Shown: piece after piece, positions 15,704-25,053 of the stretch
Position numbering within the stretch: the stretch's first letter is position 1
How the letters are laid out: each line of letters starts with the position of its first letter
Assembly (NCBI RefSeq): GCF_016863135.1
Contig: NZ_BOOH01000051.1
Span: 87,098 to 151,097, forward strand
Direction: 5' to 3'
Length of the DNA stretch: 64,000 nucleotides
Source of the DNA: Planobispora longispora
GTDB lineage: Bacteria; Actinomycetota; Actinomycetes; Streptosporangiales; Streptosporangiaceae
Notes under the pieces: model-generated
Databases searched by the model: none
Told to the model about the DNA's origin: nothing
Seen by the model: the letters and a program-made list of their open reading frames with translations, nothing else
Translations under genes and position numbers: made by a program

Positions 15704-16819
15704 TCAGGCCAGCACCCGCTCCAGGGGCACCGCCTCCAGTCCGTGGGCCTCGGCCACCGGCTGGTTGGTCAGGTGCCCCTTGTGCGTGTTCAGGCCCAGG
15801 GCCAGCGCGGGATCGCCGCGCAGCGCCTCGTGCCAGCCCAGCTCGGCGATGGCCAGGGCGTAGGGCAGCGTCACGTTGGTCAGCGCGTAGGTCGAGGTGT
15901 GCGGGACCGCGCCCGGCATGTTGGCCACGCAGTAGAAGAGCGAGTCGTGGACCTGGTAGGTCGGCGCGGCGTGCGTGGTCGGCCGGGAGTCCTCGAAGCA
16001 GCCGCCCTGGTCGATGGAGATGTCCACCAGCACCGATCCCGGCCGCATCCGGGAGACCAGTTCGTTGCTCACCAGCGTGGGAGCCTTCGCCCCGGGCACC
16101 AGCACCGCGCCGATGACCAGGTCCGCCTCGAGGACCGCGCGCTCGACCTCGTAGCTGTTGGACGCGACCGTCTGGCAGTGCCCCCGGTAGACGACGTCGG
16201 CCTGGCGGAGCCGGTCGATGTTCTTGTCCAGCAGCACGACCTCGGCGTGCATGCCCAGCGCGATGACGGCGGCGTTCATCCCGGAGACGCCGGCGCCGAT
16301 TATCACGACGTTGGCCGCGTGCACGCCCGACACCCCGCCCATCAGCACGCCGCGCCCGCCGCCCTGCCGCATCAGATGGTAGGCGCCCACCTGCGGGGCG
16401 AGCCGCCCGGCGACCTCCGACATCGGGGCCAGCAGCGGCAGGAAGCCGCCCGGGGTCTGCACGGTCTCGTACGCGATGCCGGTGATGCCGGAGTCGAGCA
16501 TGGCCCGGGTGCACGCCTCGGAGGCGGCCAGGTGCAGGTAGGTGAACAGGACCTGCTCCTTGCGCATCCGGTGGTACTCCTCGGCGACGGGCTCCTTCAC
16601 CTTCAGGACGAGGTCGCCCTCCGCCCACACCTCGTCGGCGCTGTCCAGGATGGTCGCCCCCACGCTCTCGAAGTCGGAGTCGGGAATCGACGATCCGACG
16701 CCGGCGCCTTTCTCGACGAAGACGCGGTGTCCCTGCCGGACGAACTCGTGGGCGCCGGCAGGCGTGAGGGCCACGCGATACTCATGGTTTTTGACCTCGC
16801 GGGGAACTGCGATCTTCAC
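15704..16819 (-). CDS. ald: alanine dehydrogenase
   Basis: 371 residues from GTG 16819, chosen because GGAGG lies 5 bases upstream and the product then starts [20 protein letters not shown] like all family members. Catalyses L-alanine + NAD+ + water to pyruvate + NH4+ + NADH. Visible motifs: KVKEP and the LFTYLHLAA loop, the pyruvate-binding region near [15 protein letters not shown], the Rossmann loop [15 protein letters not shown] (about residue 172), and [16 protein letters not shown] near the C-terminus. Length matches the family. Probably monocistronic. Confidence 0.95.
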   Translation of the reverse strand: MKIAVPREVKNHEYRVALTPAGAHEFVRQGHRVFVEKGAGVGSSIPDSDFESVGATILDSADEVWAEGDLVLKVKEPVAEEYHRMRKEQVLFTYLHLAASEACTRAMLDSGITGIAYETVQTPGGFLPLLAPMSEVAGRLAPQVGAYHLMRQGGGRGVLMGGVSGVHAANVVIIGAGVSGMNAAVIALGMHAEVVLLDKNIDRLRQADVVYRGHCQTVASNSYEVERAVLEADLVIGAVLVPGAKAPTLVSNELVSRMRPGSVLVDISIDQGGCFEDSRPTTHAAPTYQVHDSLFYCVANMPGAVPHTSTYALTNVTLPYALAIAELGWHEALRGDPALALGLNTHKGHLTNQPVAEAHGLEAVPLERVLA

Positions 16820-17032
16820 AAGTCCTCCAGGGTTCGCCTGTGTCCTCTTCACTCTGCGTTCCCGGGGAAGGCCTCACCATGCACAAGCTGGAAGGAATCG
16901 AGCAACTCTCGTGACAGCCTGTTAATTCCGGCTGCCAAGCGTGTTTCCGTGGACCGGACTTGACCGCTCGATTACCCCCCCGTTGCATTGATCGGTAGGC
17001 TCGCCGCCAGCAAACGTGAGGAATGCTGGGAT

Positions 17033-18121
17033 ATGACGATGGAGATGCACGCGGGTCCGGGTGGGCCGCCCGAGCCTCAGGGACCTCCACCGAGTCCGTC
17101 CGGTCTTCCGCCGGAGCCGCAGGGTCCGCCCGGCGAGCCGAGGGCGAGCCGGATCACCACGATCGCTCTGATCACCGCCCTGGTGCTCGCGGTGCTCGTC
17201 ACCGGCGTGCTCGGCACCATCGCGGTGCTCATGACGCGCAATCCCGACATGCCGCTCGGCGCCCCGCCGCCGCGGAAGCTGGCCGCCCCCATCCACTTCG
17301 CCCCGGTCACCGGGACGCAGCCGGGGGCCTGCGCGACCCCCGACAGCTATCCCGACGACGCCGGGCAGGTCTGCTACACGGTCGCCCCGGGAGTCGAGAT
17401 CTCCTCGGTGCGGGAGATCGAGGCGGTACGGGAGACCACCGGCGCCTACTCGGTCCGCATCGCCTTCGCGCCCGCGTCCCGCGACCAGATCAACAGCGTG
17501 ACCGAGGAGGCGGACGGACAGCAGCTCGCGATCGTCGTGGGCGGCAGGGTCGTGGCGGCCCCCCGCGTCGGGGAGGTGATCACCCAGGACAGCCTGCGGA
17601 TCTCCGGCTCGCTCACCAAGGAGCAGGCGGATGCCATGGTCGCCCGGCTGCGCGGCGGCACGGCGGCGCCCGCCACCCCCGGCGCGCCCGGTACGGCCAC
17701 CGCCGGTCCCGGACTCCAGTCGCCCCTCAGCCCGACGGCGACCGCGCCGGCCTCGGTGCCCACCGCCCCCGGCACGGGCACCACCGCCCCGGGAACGAAC
17801 CCCACCGCCCCGGGAACGAATCCCACCGCCCCGGGAACGAATCCCACCGCCCCCGGCACGGGCGCCACGGCGCCCGCCGTGCGCTCCACCGCTCCCGGCG
17901 CGACCCCGTCGGCTAACCCCGCGTCGGCCCGGCCGACGCCCACCCGGGGCAGCCGTCCGATCCGCAGCGGCGGCCCGGGCACCGACCCCCGCTTCCGCAC
18001 CTGCAAGGAGGCGTTCTCCGAGGGCTACGGGCCGTACCACCGGGGCGTCCACGAGGAGTACGCCTGGTACACCGACCGGGACCGGGACGGGGTCGCCTGC
18101 GACACCGAGGACATGAGCTGA
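17033..18121 (+). CDS. membrane-anchored SecD-P1-like / excalibur calcium-binding fusion
   Basis: 362 residues from ATG 17033. Residues 1-40 are a Pro/Gly-rich cytoplasmic tail, 45-70 a single membrane segment. The next 130 residues resemble the P1 head subdomain of SecD: VCYTVAPGVEISSVREIEAV, then GGRVVAAPRVGEVI and ISGSLTKEQADAMVARL. A long Thr/Pro/Ala linker follows, with exact TNPTAPG repeats. The C-terminal 40 residues are an excalibur domain: FRTCKEAFSEGYGPY, then YTDRDRDGVACD, the Asp-rich calcium loop with two Cys. Likely anchored at the outer face and calcium dependent. The pairing of these domains is unusual; the role is unknown. Confidence 0.75.
   Translation: MTMEMHAGPGGPPEPQGPPPSPSGLPPEPQGPPGEPRASRITTIALITALVLAVLVTGVLGTIAVLMTRNPDMPLGAPPPRKLAAPIHFAPVTGTQPGACATPDSYPDDAGQVCYTVAPGVEISSVREIEAVRETTGAYSVRIAFAPASRDQINSVTEEADGQQLAIVVGGRVVAAPRVGEVITQDSLRISGSLTKEQADAMVARLRGGTAAPATPGAPGTATAGPGLQSPLSPTATAPASVPTAPGTGTTAPGTNPTAPGTNPTAPGTNPTAPGTGATAPAVRSTAPGATPSANPASARPTPTRGSRPIRSGGPGTDPRFRTCKEAFSEGYGPYHRGVHEEYAWYTDRDRDGVACDTEDMS
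17783..17845 (+). repeat. three 21-bp tandem repeats in the linker
   Basis: The unit starting ACCGCCCCGGGAACGAA is repeated three times almost exactly (17783-17803, 17804-17824, 17825-17845), encoding a repeated TAPGTNP linker between the membrane-proximal and excalibur domains. Confidence 0.9.
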
Positions 18122-18171
18122 CCGCCCGCCCGGTCCACCACCCGGCCCGCCCGGCTCCGGGCCGGGCGGTC
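18120..18171. terminator. bidirectional hairpin between convergent genes
   Basis: GACCGCCCG (18120-18128) pairs with CGGGCGGTC (18163-18171), with an inner GGCCCG/CGGGCC pair. It spans the whole 48-base gap between the excalibur gene and the purine permease gene and touches both stop codons. Confidence 0.65.
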
Positions 18172-19546
18172 AGGCGGTGAGCCGCTCGACGGCGTCGATG
18201 CCGAAGTACACCAGGAAGATCGCCGTGACCGCCCAGAGCAGCCACGGGATCCGCCGGGCCCGGCCGGTCGCCGCCTGGACGACCGTGTAGGCGATCACGC
18301 CCGCGCCCACTCCGTTGGTGATGGAGTAGGTGAAGGGCATCAGCACGATCGTGAGGAACGCCGGGATCGCGATGGTCAGGTCGTCCCAGGGCACGTTCTT
18401 GGCCTGGGTCATCATCAGCGCGCCCACCAGCACCAGCGCGGGCGCCGCCGCGGCGGCCGGGACGATCTGCGCGATCGGGGTGAACAGCAGCGTCAGCGTG
18501 AACAGGCCGCCGGTGACGAGGGAGGCCAGGCCGGTCCTGGCGCCCTCGCCGACCCCGGCCGCCGACTCGACGAAGACCGTTCCGGCGGAGGCGCTGCAGA
18601 GTCCGCCGATCGCCCCGGCCGTGCCGTCCACCGTCAGGATGGCGCCCAGCCGGGGCACCCGGCCCCGCTCGTCCACCAGCCCGGCCTCGTCGCTGACCCC
18701 GATGACGGTCCCCATCGCGTCGAAGAACCCCGACAGCACGAGGGTGAACAGCACGACGGTCGCGGTCACCGCACCCGCCGCGGCGAACCCGCCGAACAGG
18801 TCGACCTGGCCGATCAGTCCGAAGTCCGGCGCGGCCACCACCGTCTCCGGCACCCGGGGCACCACCACGCCCCAGGACGCCGGGTCGACCGCGGCCACCG
18901 AGTTGACCAGCACCGCCAGCACGGCGGTGACCGCGATCCCGATCAGGATGGCCGCGGGGGTCCGCCGCACGTGAAGGACGATCATCAACAGCAGGCCGAA
19001 GCAGAACAGCGCGACCGGCCAGCCCGACAGGTGCCCGGTCGTGCCCAGCTGCACGGGCGTGCCCTCGCCCCGGGCCACGAATCCGGCGTCCACCAGGCCG
19101 ATCAGCGCGATGAACGTGCCGATGCCCATACTGATCGCGTGCTTCAGCGGCAGCGGGATGGCGTTCATGATGAGCTGCCGGAGCCCGGAGACGGCCAGCA
19201 GCACGATCACCAGGCCCTCCAGCACCACCAGCCCCATCGCCTGGGCCCAGGTCATGTGCGGCGCGGCCTGGTAGGCGACCACCGCGTTCAGCCCCAGCCC
19301 CGCCGCCAGCCCGAACGGCGCGTTGCCGGCCACTCCCATGAGGATCGTGCTGATCGCCGCCGCGAGGATGGTCGCCGTGGTGAGCTGCGGGATCGACAGC
19401 TTCGCCCCGGTGACGTCGGTCGCCCCGCCCAGGATGATCGGGTTGAGCAGGATGATGTAGGCCATCGCCATGAACGTCGTGAGGCCGCCCCTGACCTCCC
19501 GGCCGACCGTCGTGCCGCGCGCCGACAGCTCGAAGAACCGGTCCAC
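18170..19546 (-). CDS. NCS2-family purine permease (AzgA-like)
   Basis: 458 residues from GTG 19546 behind AAGGGGG with 5 bases spacing. About 12-14 membrane segments. Family marks: REVRGGLTTFMAMAYIILLNP at the start, ANAPFG-like GNAPFGLAAGLGLNAVVAY, FDAMGTVIGVSDEAGL, and SASAGTVFVESAAGVGEGARTG. These belong to the AzgA/GhxP branch for adenine, guanine or hypoxanthine uptake. It follows the xanthine dehydrogenase-type gene by 37 bases on the same strand, so uptake and oxidation of purines may be linked. Confidence 0.9.
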   Translation of the reverse strand: MDRFFELSARGTTVGREVRGGLTTFMAMAYIILLNPIILGGATDVTGAKLSIPQLTTATILAAAISTILMGVAGNAPFGLAAGLGLNAVVAYQAAPHMTWAQAMGLVVLEGLVIVLLAVSGLRQLIMNAIPLPLKHAISMGIGTFIALIGLVDAGFVARGEGTPVQLGTTGHLSGWPVALFCFGLLLMIVLHVRRTPAAILIGIAVTAVLAVLVNSVAAVDPASWGVVVPRVPETVVAAPDFGLIGQVDLFGGFAAAGAVTATVVLFTLVLSGFFDAMGTVIGVSDEAGLVDERGRVPRLGAILTVDGTAGAIGGLCSASAGTVFVESAAGVGEGARTGLASLVTGGLFTLTLLFTPIAQIVPAAAAAPALVLVGALMMTQAKNVPWDDLTIAIPAFLTIVLMPFTYSITNGVGAGVIAYTVVQAATGRARRIPWLLWAVTAIFLVYFGIDAVERLTA

Positions 19547-19583
19547 GGATCCCCCTTCTCACACGTGGGGGATCGACCGCTTC

Positions 19584-21794
19584 CTACCCGTTCAGCGCGA
19601 TGTCATGGGGACGGATCGGCACCCGGGGCAGCTCCAGCCCGGTCGCGGCCCGCACGGCGGCCGCCACCGCCGGGGTGGACGACAGCGTGGGCGGCTCGCC
19701 CGCGCCGCGCAGGCCGTACGGCGCGTGCGGATCGGGGTTCTCCAGGATCGAGACCTTCATCGGCGGCATGTCGAGGGCGGTGGGGATCAGGTAGTCGGTG
19801 AACGACGGGTTGCGCACCACGCCGCCGGAGACCTGGATCTCCTCCATCAGCGCCAGCCCCAGCCCCTGCGCCGAGCCGCCGTGGATCTGCCCCTCCAGCG
19901 CGATCGGGTTGAGGATCCTCCCGACGTCCTGCACCGCCGCCAGCTCCACGACCTTGACCAGGCCCAGCTCCACGTCCACGTCCACCACCGCGCGGTGCAC
20001 GCACAGGGCGAGCTGGGTGTGGGAGTCGCCCTGCCCGGTCACCGGGTCCATCGGGAAGGTCGGCCGGTGCCGGTAGACCCGGGTCTCCTCGACCGGGCCG
20101 GTGCGCTCCAGGACCTCGGCCAGCGTCGATCCGTCGGCCCGCAGTTTGCCCAGCCGTTCCCGCACGGCCTCGCACGCGGCCCGGACCGCGCCGCCGGTGA
20201 CGTACGACTGCCGGGAGGCCGAGGAGGAGCCCGCCGAGCCGACCGCCGTGTCGGCCGTGGCCACCGTCACCCGGTCGATTCCCAGCTCGGTGCGGGCGAT
20301 CTGCTCCTGGACGGTCACCAGTCCCTGCCCGACCTCGGCGGCGGCGGTGTGCACGAGCACGTGCGGCTCGCCGCCGAGCAGCTCCACCCGGACCCGGGCG
20401 GTGGAGTAGTCGTCGAAGCCCTCGGAGAAGCAGATGTTCTTGATGCCCACGCCGTAGCCGACGCCGCGCCGCACCCCCTCGCCGCGGGTGGTCTGGGAGA
20501 CGCCGCCGGGCATGTCCAGAAGGTCGTCCCCGCTCGCGGGCGGGAGCGGCATCGCGGCGAGCTCGCGGAGCATGCCGGCCAGCGGCGCGGGGGAGTCGAT
20601 CACCTGTCCGGTGGCCAGCCGCGAGCCCTGGGAGACGGCGTTGCGGATCCTGATCTCGACCGGGTCGAGCCCGCACGCCTCGGCCAGCTTGTCCATCTGC
20701 GACTCGTAGGCGAAGCACGCCTGCACCGCGCCGAAGCCGCGCATCGCGCCGCAGGGCGGGTTGTTGCTGTAGACGCCGTAGGCGTCGACGCGGATGTTGC
20801 CGACCTCGTACGGCCCGACCCCGAGCGAGGCGGCGTTGCCGACCACGGCGGGGGAGGAGGAGCAGTAGGCGCCGCCGTCCAGGAGGATCTCCGCCTTGAC
20901 GTAGACCAGCTTCCCCTCGCGGGTCGCGCCGTGCTCGTAGCGCATCCGGGCCGGGTGCCGGTGCACGTGCCCGAAGAACGACTCCTCCCGGCCATAGACG
21001 ATCTTCACGGGCCGGCCGGTGCGCAGCGCCAGCATGCACGCGTGGACCTGCATCGACAGGTCCTCCCTGGCGCCGAACGCGCCGCCCACCCCGGCCAGCG
21101 TCACCCGTACCTTCTCGGCGGGCAGCCCGAGGCACGGCGCGACCTGGTCGCGGTCCACGTGCAGCCACTGGGTGGCGACGTACAGGTCCACCCCGCCGTC
21201 CTCGGCCGGTACGGCCAGGCCGGACTCGGGTCCCAGGAACGCCTGGTCCTGCATGCCGACCTCGTACTCCCCGGTGACCACGACGGGCGCGGAGAACTCC
21301 GAGCCGACCCGGACGGGCTGGTGGCGCAGCACGTTGCCGGAGTCGTGGACCCGCGGGCAGTCCGGATCGAACGCGGCCCGGCGCGGATCGGTCACCGCCT
21401 CGCGGAGCTCGTAGTCCACCACGATCGCCTTCGCCGCCCGGCGGGCCCGCTCCGGGTGGTCGGCGGCCACCAGCGCCACCGGCTCACCCTGGTAGCGGAC
21501 CTGATCGACGGCGAGCACCGGCTGGTCCCTGCGCTCCAGGCCGTAGAACTTCTCGCCCGGCACGTCCTCGTGGGTGAGCACGGCGAACACGCCCGGCATC
21601 GCCAGCGCGGGACCGATGTCGATCGAGCGGATCCAGGCCGACGGGTGCGGACTGCGCAGGGTCGCGCCCCAGACCATGTCCGCGAGATACAGGTCGGAGG
21701 AGTAGGCGAACTCGCCCGTCACCTTCAACGCCCCGTCGGAGCGGAGCACGCTGTCCCCGACGCCCTGGCTCTGCCGTGTCTCGGTCTCGCTCAT
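19584..21794 (-). CDS. xanthine dehydrogenase family, molybdopterin-binding subunit
   Basis: 736 residues from ATG 21794. This is the large molybdenum subunit: GALKVTGEFAYSSDL at the N-terminus, then the first cofactor region GVGGAFGAREDLSM, the GAMRGFGAVQACFAYE loop, HTAAAEVGQGLVTVQEQIA, and the catalytic-Glu motif RGAGEPPTLSST near the C-terminus. It hydroxylates purines such as hypoxanthine or xanthine in related enzymes. The usual FAD and 2Fe-2S subunit genes are not in the window; upstream is a regulator gene. Substrate is inferred from the adjoining purine permease. Confidence 0.87.
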   Translation of the reverse strand: MSETETRQSQGVGDSVLRSDGALKVTGEFAYSSDLYLADMVWGATLRSPHPSAWIRSIDIGPALAMPGVFAVLTHEDVPGEKFYGLERRDQPVLAVDQVRYQGEPVALVAADHPERARRAAKAIVVDYELREAVTDPRRAAFDPDCPRVHDSGNVLRHQPVRVGSEFSAPVVVTGEYEVGMQDQAFLGPESGLAVPAEDGGVDLYVATQWLHVDRDQVAPCLGLPAEKVRVTLAGVGGAFGAREDLSMQVHACMLALRTGRPVKIVYGREESFFGHVHRHPARMRYEHGATREGKLVYVKAEILLDGGAYCSSSPAVVGNAASLGVGPYEVGNIRVDAYGVYSNNPPCGAMRGFGAVQACFAYESQMDKLAEACGLDPVEIRIRNAVSQGSRLATGQVIDSPAPLAGMLRELAAMPLPPASGDDLLDMPGGVSQTTRGEGVRRGVGYGVGIKNICFSEGFDDYSTARVRVELLGGEPHVLVHTAAAEVGQGLVTVQEQIARTELGIDRVTVATADTAVGSAGSSSASRQSYVTGGAVRAACEAVRERLGKLRADGSTLAEVLERTGPVEETRVYRHRPTFPMDPVTGQGDSHTQLALCVHRAVVDVDVELGLVKVVELAAVQDVGRILNPIALEGQIHGGSAQGLGLALMEEIQVSGGVVRNPSFTDYLIPTALDMPPMKVSILENPDPHAPYGLRGAGEPPTLSSTPAVAAAVRAATGLELPRVPIRPHDIALNG

Positions 21795-21894
21795 TTCAGC
21801 AGTACATCAAGCCGCCCCGGGTGCCGCCATGGCAGACACCGCGAAACCCGTGGTCCGGCGTTGGCGACTGTTGCGCTGCCCGGCCGTCCCCGCC

Positions 21895-24800
21895 TCAGCC
21901 GGCCGTCCCCGCTCGGCCGGCCGTGCTCCCGTTCTCGGACGCCGTGAGCATCCCGCGGGCGGCGAGGACGACCCTCTCCTCTTCGAGGGCTTCCTTCTCC
22001 AGCACCTCGTTCCCCGTCGCCCGGCAGAGAGAGAAAGTCTGCTCCAGGTAGTCGGCGGCCCGGTCGAGCTCGCCGAGAAGCCGGTGGGAGCGGGCGAGTC
22101 CGAACAGGAAATGCGGTTCGGCGACGGGCATCTTCGCGGCCCGCGCGGCGACGAGCCCCTTCTCGAAGCAGGCCCTGGCCGATACCGGATCCTCTTTGTC
22201 GAGGTGGACCTTGCCGATTTCCTCGCGAAGCGTCGCCTCATAGCGGAGCGGGTGGACGCTCTCGGGAAGATGGGAAAGGGCTTCCTCCAGCGTGGCGAGC
22301 GCCTGGTCAAGCTGCCCCAGACCCCTGCGCGCTATGCCGATCATCAAGAGAGCGTAGAACCTGCCCTGCCCGAATCCGATCGCTCCGCTGAGGGCCAGCT
22401 GCGCTTCCGCATATGCGATGGCCTCCCCATGACGCCCCAAGTCGTTGCAGGTCTGGGCGAGACCGCCCAGAGAGCGCTGTTCACCGTACGAGTCGCCCAG
22501 CTCACGATAGAGGGCGAGTTGCCTCTCGTAATGGGAGAACGCTTCCGCATAGCGATAGGCGAGGCAGAGAGCGCTCGCATGGTAATAGTGGCCGGTCGCT
22601 GTGAGCACTCGGTCGCCCAGACGGCTTCCCGCATCGAGGGCGCGACGGGTGACGTCGAGCGCGGACATGCGGTGGCCGGTGTACAGGAGGTTCCAGAAGG
22701 TCTCGGAAACCAGGGCGAGACCGAGCCGGACAGTCCGATCGGCGGCGGACGCCATGCCTTGGGAGGCGGCGGACAGGAGATTGGACCGCTCCTGATCCAG
22801 CCACTGCTGGGCCTCTCTTCCTGAGGCGAGCGGGACGGGATTCTCTCTGAGCCGGATGTCGGGCAGGAGGGTGCTGCGAGGATACCCGGTCAGTTCCATG
22901 GCGAGACGGGTGGTCGCGACGTACGCCTCCAGCGCCCTGTCGAGCGCTTCCCGGGAAGATTCCTGCCCCGTCCTTTCAGCCTGTTCCCGGGCGAAGAGCC
23001 GTACCAGGTCGTGCAGGCGGTACCGGTCCGGCTCGTCGCACTCGACGAGATGGGCGTCCAGCAGCCGTTCCAGCGCCCGCTCCGCGAGATCGACCGGGGC
23101 GTCCAGCAGGGCCGCCACGACGTACGGCGTCACGTCGGCCACCTCGAGCATGCCGATCAGGCGCAGGGCCCGGGCCGCCGTCCGCTCCAGGGAGGCGCCG
23201 CCGGAGAGCAGGTCGTAGCTGACCGCCAGGCTGGAGCGGACCGCGACGTCGCCCGCCTCCAGCTCGCGCAGGCGCCTGCGCTCGTCCTCCAGCCGCGTCA
23301 CCAGGTCGGCCACCGCCCAGCCCGGCCGGTTCGCCAGCCGGGCCCCCGCGATGCCCACCGCCAGGGGCAGCCCCGCGCACAGGTCGATCAGCCTGCCCGT
23401 CGCCCGGACGTCCGCGGCGGCGCGCCCGGCGCCCACCAGCTTCGCGAACATCGCCGTCGCCTCGGCCCGGCGCAACCGCCCGATCGGCACCCGGACGCAG
23501 TCGTCGACCAGGACGAAGTTCTCCCGGCTGGTGGCCAGGATCGCGTTGCCCTCCGGCACCGACAGCAGGGGGCGGATCTGGGCCAGATCCGCGACGTCGT
23601 CCAGCACGACGAGGGTCCGGCGGCCGTGGAGGAGACTGCGCCACATGGCCGCGGCCTGGTCGACGTCGTCCGGTACGGCGTGCGGGGGAGTGCCCAGGTC
23701 CCGCAGGAAACGGCCGAGCACGTCCAGCGGCTCCAGCCTGCGGATGCCCGGAGTCGCCCCGTGCAGGTTGGCGTAGAGCTGCCCGCCGGGGAAGAAACCG
23801 GCGACCGCGTGGGCGGTCCGGACGGCCAGGGCCGACTTGCCCGATCCCGGCGCCCCGGTGATCGCGACCACGTGGTGCGGGCGGGCGCCGTCCCAGGGGG
23901 CGAGCAGCGATCGCAGCCGGACGAGTTCCTCGGTCCGGCCGACGAAGCCGGTGAGATCGCGCGGTAGCTGACGCGGCGGCGCGGTTGCGGCGGGGGAAGG
24001 CGGGCCGGCCGGATCCGGCTCGGGAGCGGTGAGCGCGGACGGAGCGGGAGCCGCGGAGTCCGCGGAGTCCGCGGAGCTCACGGAACCCGCGGAGCTTGCG
24101 GAGCCTGTGGAGTCCGCAGGGCTCACGGGGCCCGTAGGACCGACGGAACTCGCGGAGCTCGCGGAACCTGCGGAGCTCGCGGAGCTCGCGGAGTCGGAGA
24201 CGCGGAGCTCGCGGAGCTCGCGGAGCTCGCGGATGCGCCGGTGGAGTTCCCGGACCGGCTCGCCGGGTTCCAGCCCGCTCTCCTCCGCCAGGGCCTTCCT
24301 GAGCCGCTCGTAGGCGCGCAGTGCCGCGGCCCGGTCGCCGGACAGGTGGAGCCCGCGCATGAGCTGCTCCCAGAGCCGCTCGTTCACCGGGTGGGCCGCG
24401 GCCTCCGGCCGCAGCCGGGCGACGGCCTCCAGGTGCCTGCCCATGCCGAGCTGCAGCTCCGCGAGCTCTTCCGCCGCCGCCAGCCGCTCTTCGGCCAGGC
24501 GGCCCGCGGCGTCGTCGAGCACCGTGCTCCCCCGGGCGTCCTGGAGGGGCTCGCCGTGCCACAGGTCGAGGGCGTGTTCGAGGTGGCGGCACGCGGTCTC
24601 CGGGTCGCCGGCGCGTGCCGATCGCCTGCCGCGCCGTACGTGATCGCGGAAAACGAGCAGGTCCAGCTCGTCCGGCTGGAGCGCGATGAGGTATCCGGTC
24701 CCGTGGGTGCGGATCGGCGCCGAGCGCGGGCGGTCGGGGGAGAGGAGTCCGCGGAGCGTGTGGACGTAGGTCTTGAGATTCCGATCGGCGGAGGGCGGAG

Positions 24801-24963
24801 GGGCGTCGTCCCACAACGCCCGCATCAGGTGGGGGACGGGGACGGGGGCGCCGCCGCCCAGGAGGAGCGCCGCCATCAGCTGGCGGTGTTTGAGCCGGGA
24901 GACGGGGACGGTCTCACCGCCGGGACGTCGAACGGCCACACTACCCAAGATCGAAAATCTCAC
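21895..24963 (-). CDS. AfsR-like SARP regulator with NB-ARC and TPR domains
   Basis: 1022 residues from GTG 24963. N-terminal winged-helix DNA-binding domain (residues 1-95: VSRLKHRQLMAALLL, RNLKTYVHTLRGLL), bacterial transcriptional activation domain to about 245 (LRAYERLRKALAEESGLEPG), a low-complexity linker to about 330, then an NB-ARC ATPase: GAPGSGKSALAVRTAH (Walker A), RTLVVLDDVADLAQI (Walker B) and CAGLPLAVGIAGAR. The C-terminal 350 residues are TPR-like helices. Such proteins activate secondary-metabolism or developmental genes, binding direct repeats near the target's -35. A promoter is visible at 25025-25053. The target here is unknown; the downstream purine genes are a candidate. 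Confidence 0.9.
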   Translation of the reverse strand: MRFSILGSVAVRRPGGETVPVSRLKHRQLMAALLLGGGAPVPVPHLMRALWDDAPPPSADRNLKTYVHTLRGLLSPDRPRSAPIRTHGTGYLIALQPDELDLLVFRDHVRRGRRSARAGDPETACRHLEHALDLWHGEPLQDARGSTVLDDAAGRLAEERLAAAEELAELQLGMGRHLEAVARLRPEAAAHPVNERLWEQLMRGLHLSGDRAAALRAYERLRKALAEESGLEPGEPVRELHRRIRELRELRELRVSDSASSASSAGSASSASSVGPTGPVSPADSTGSASSAGSVSSADSADSAAPAPSALTAPEPDPAGPPSPAATAPPRQLPRDLTGFVGRTEELVRLRSLLAPWDGARPHHVVAITGAPGSGKSALAVRTAHAVAGFFPGGQLYANLHGATPGIRRLEPLDVLGRFLRDLGTPPHAVPDDVDQAAAMWRSLLHGRRTLVVLDDVADLAQIRPLLSVPEGNAILATSRENFVLVDDCVRVPIGRLRRAEATAMFAKLVGAGRAAADVRATGRLIDLCAGLPLAVGIAGARLANRPGWAVADLVTRLEDERRRLRELEAGDVAVRSSLAVSYDLLSGGASLERTAARALRLIGMLEVADVTPYVVAALLDAPVDLAERALERLLDAHLVECDEPDRYRLHDLVRLFAREQAERTGQESSREALDRALEAYVATTRLAMELTGYPRSTLLPDIRLRENPVPLASGREAQQWLDQERSNLLSAASQGMASAADRTVRLGLALVSETFWNLLYTGHRMSALDVTRRALDAGSRLGDRVLTATGHYYHASALCLAYRYAEAFSHYERQLALYRELGDSYGEQRSLGGLAQTCNDLGRHGEAIAYAEAQLALSGAIGFGQGRFYALLMIGIARRGLGQLDQALATLEEALSHLPESVHPLRYEATLREEIGKVHLDKEDPVSARACFEKGLVAARAAKMPVAEPHFLFGLARSHRLLGELDRAADYLEQTFSLCRATGNEVLEKEALEEERVVLAARGMLTASENGSTAGRAGTAG
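24052..24234 (-). repeat. CGGAGCTCG-type short repeats encoding the SARP linker
   Basis: The linker of the AfsR-like gene is built from many copies of a 9-base motif related to CGGAGCTCG, in exact and drifted forms. It encodes Ser/Ala/Gly-rich residues such as SASSAGSASSASSVG and, nearer the N-terminus, RELRELREL. This is a simple-sequence expansion inside a coding region. Confidence 0.8.
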
Positions 24964-25024
24964 CGGGGCCCCAAGACGTTAAGACGGACAAGCCATACTG
25001 AACAGTGGATAAATGAGCTTCACG

Positions 25025-25053
25025 AGGCTAGTGCTGATTTTTTTGTGAATCAA
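25025..25053 (-). promoter_or_regulatory. promoter of the AfsR-like regulator
   Basis: On the minus strand TTGATT (25053-25048) is followed after exactly 17 bases by TAGCCT (25030-25025), matching the actinomycete TTGAC-N17/18-TANNNT pattern. The spacer is A/T-rich. The start point would lie near 25018, giving a leader of about 55 bases before the GTG at 24963. Confidence 0.6.
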
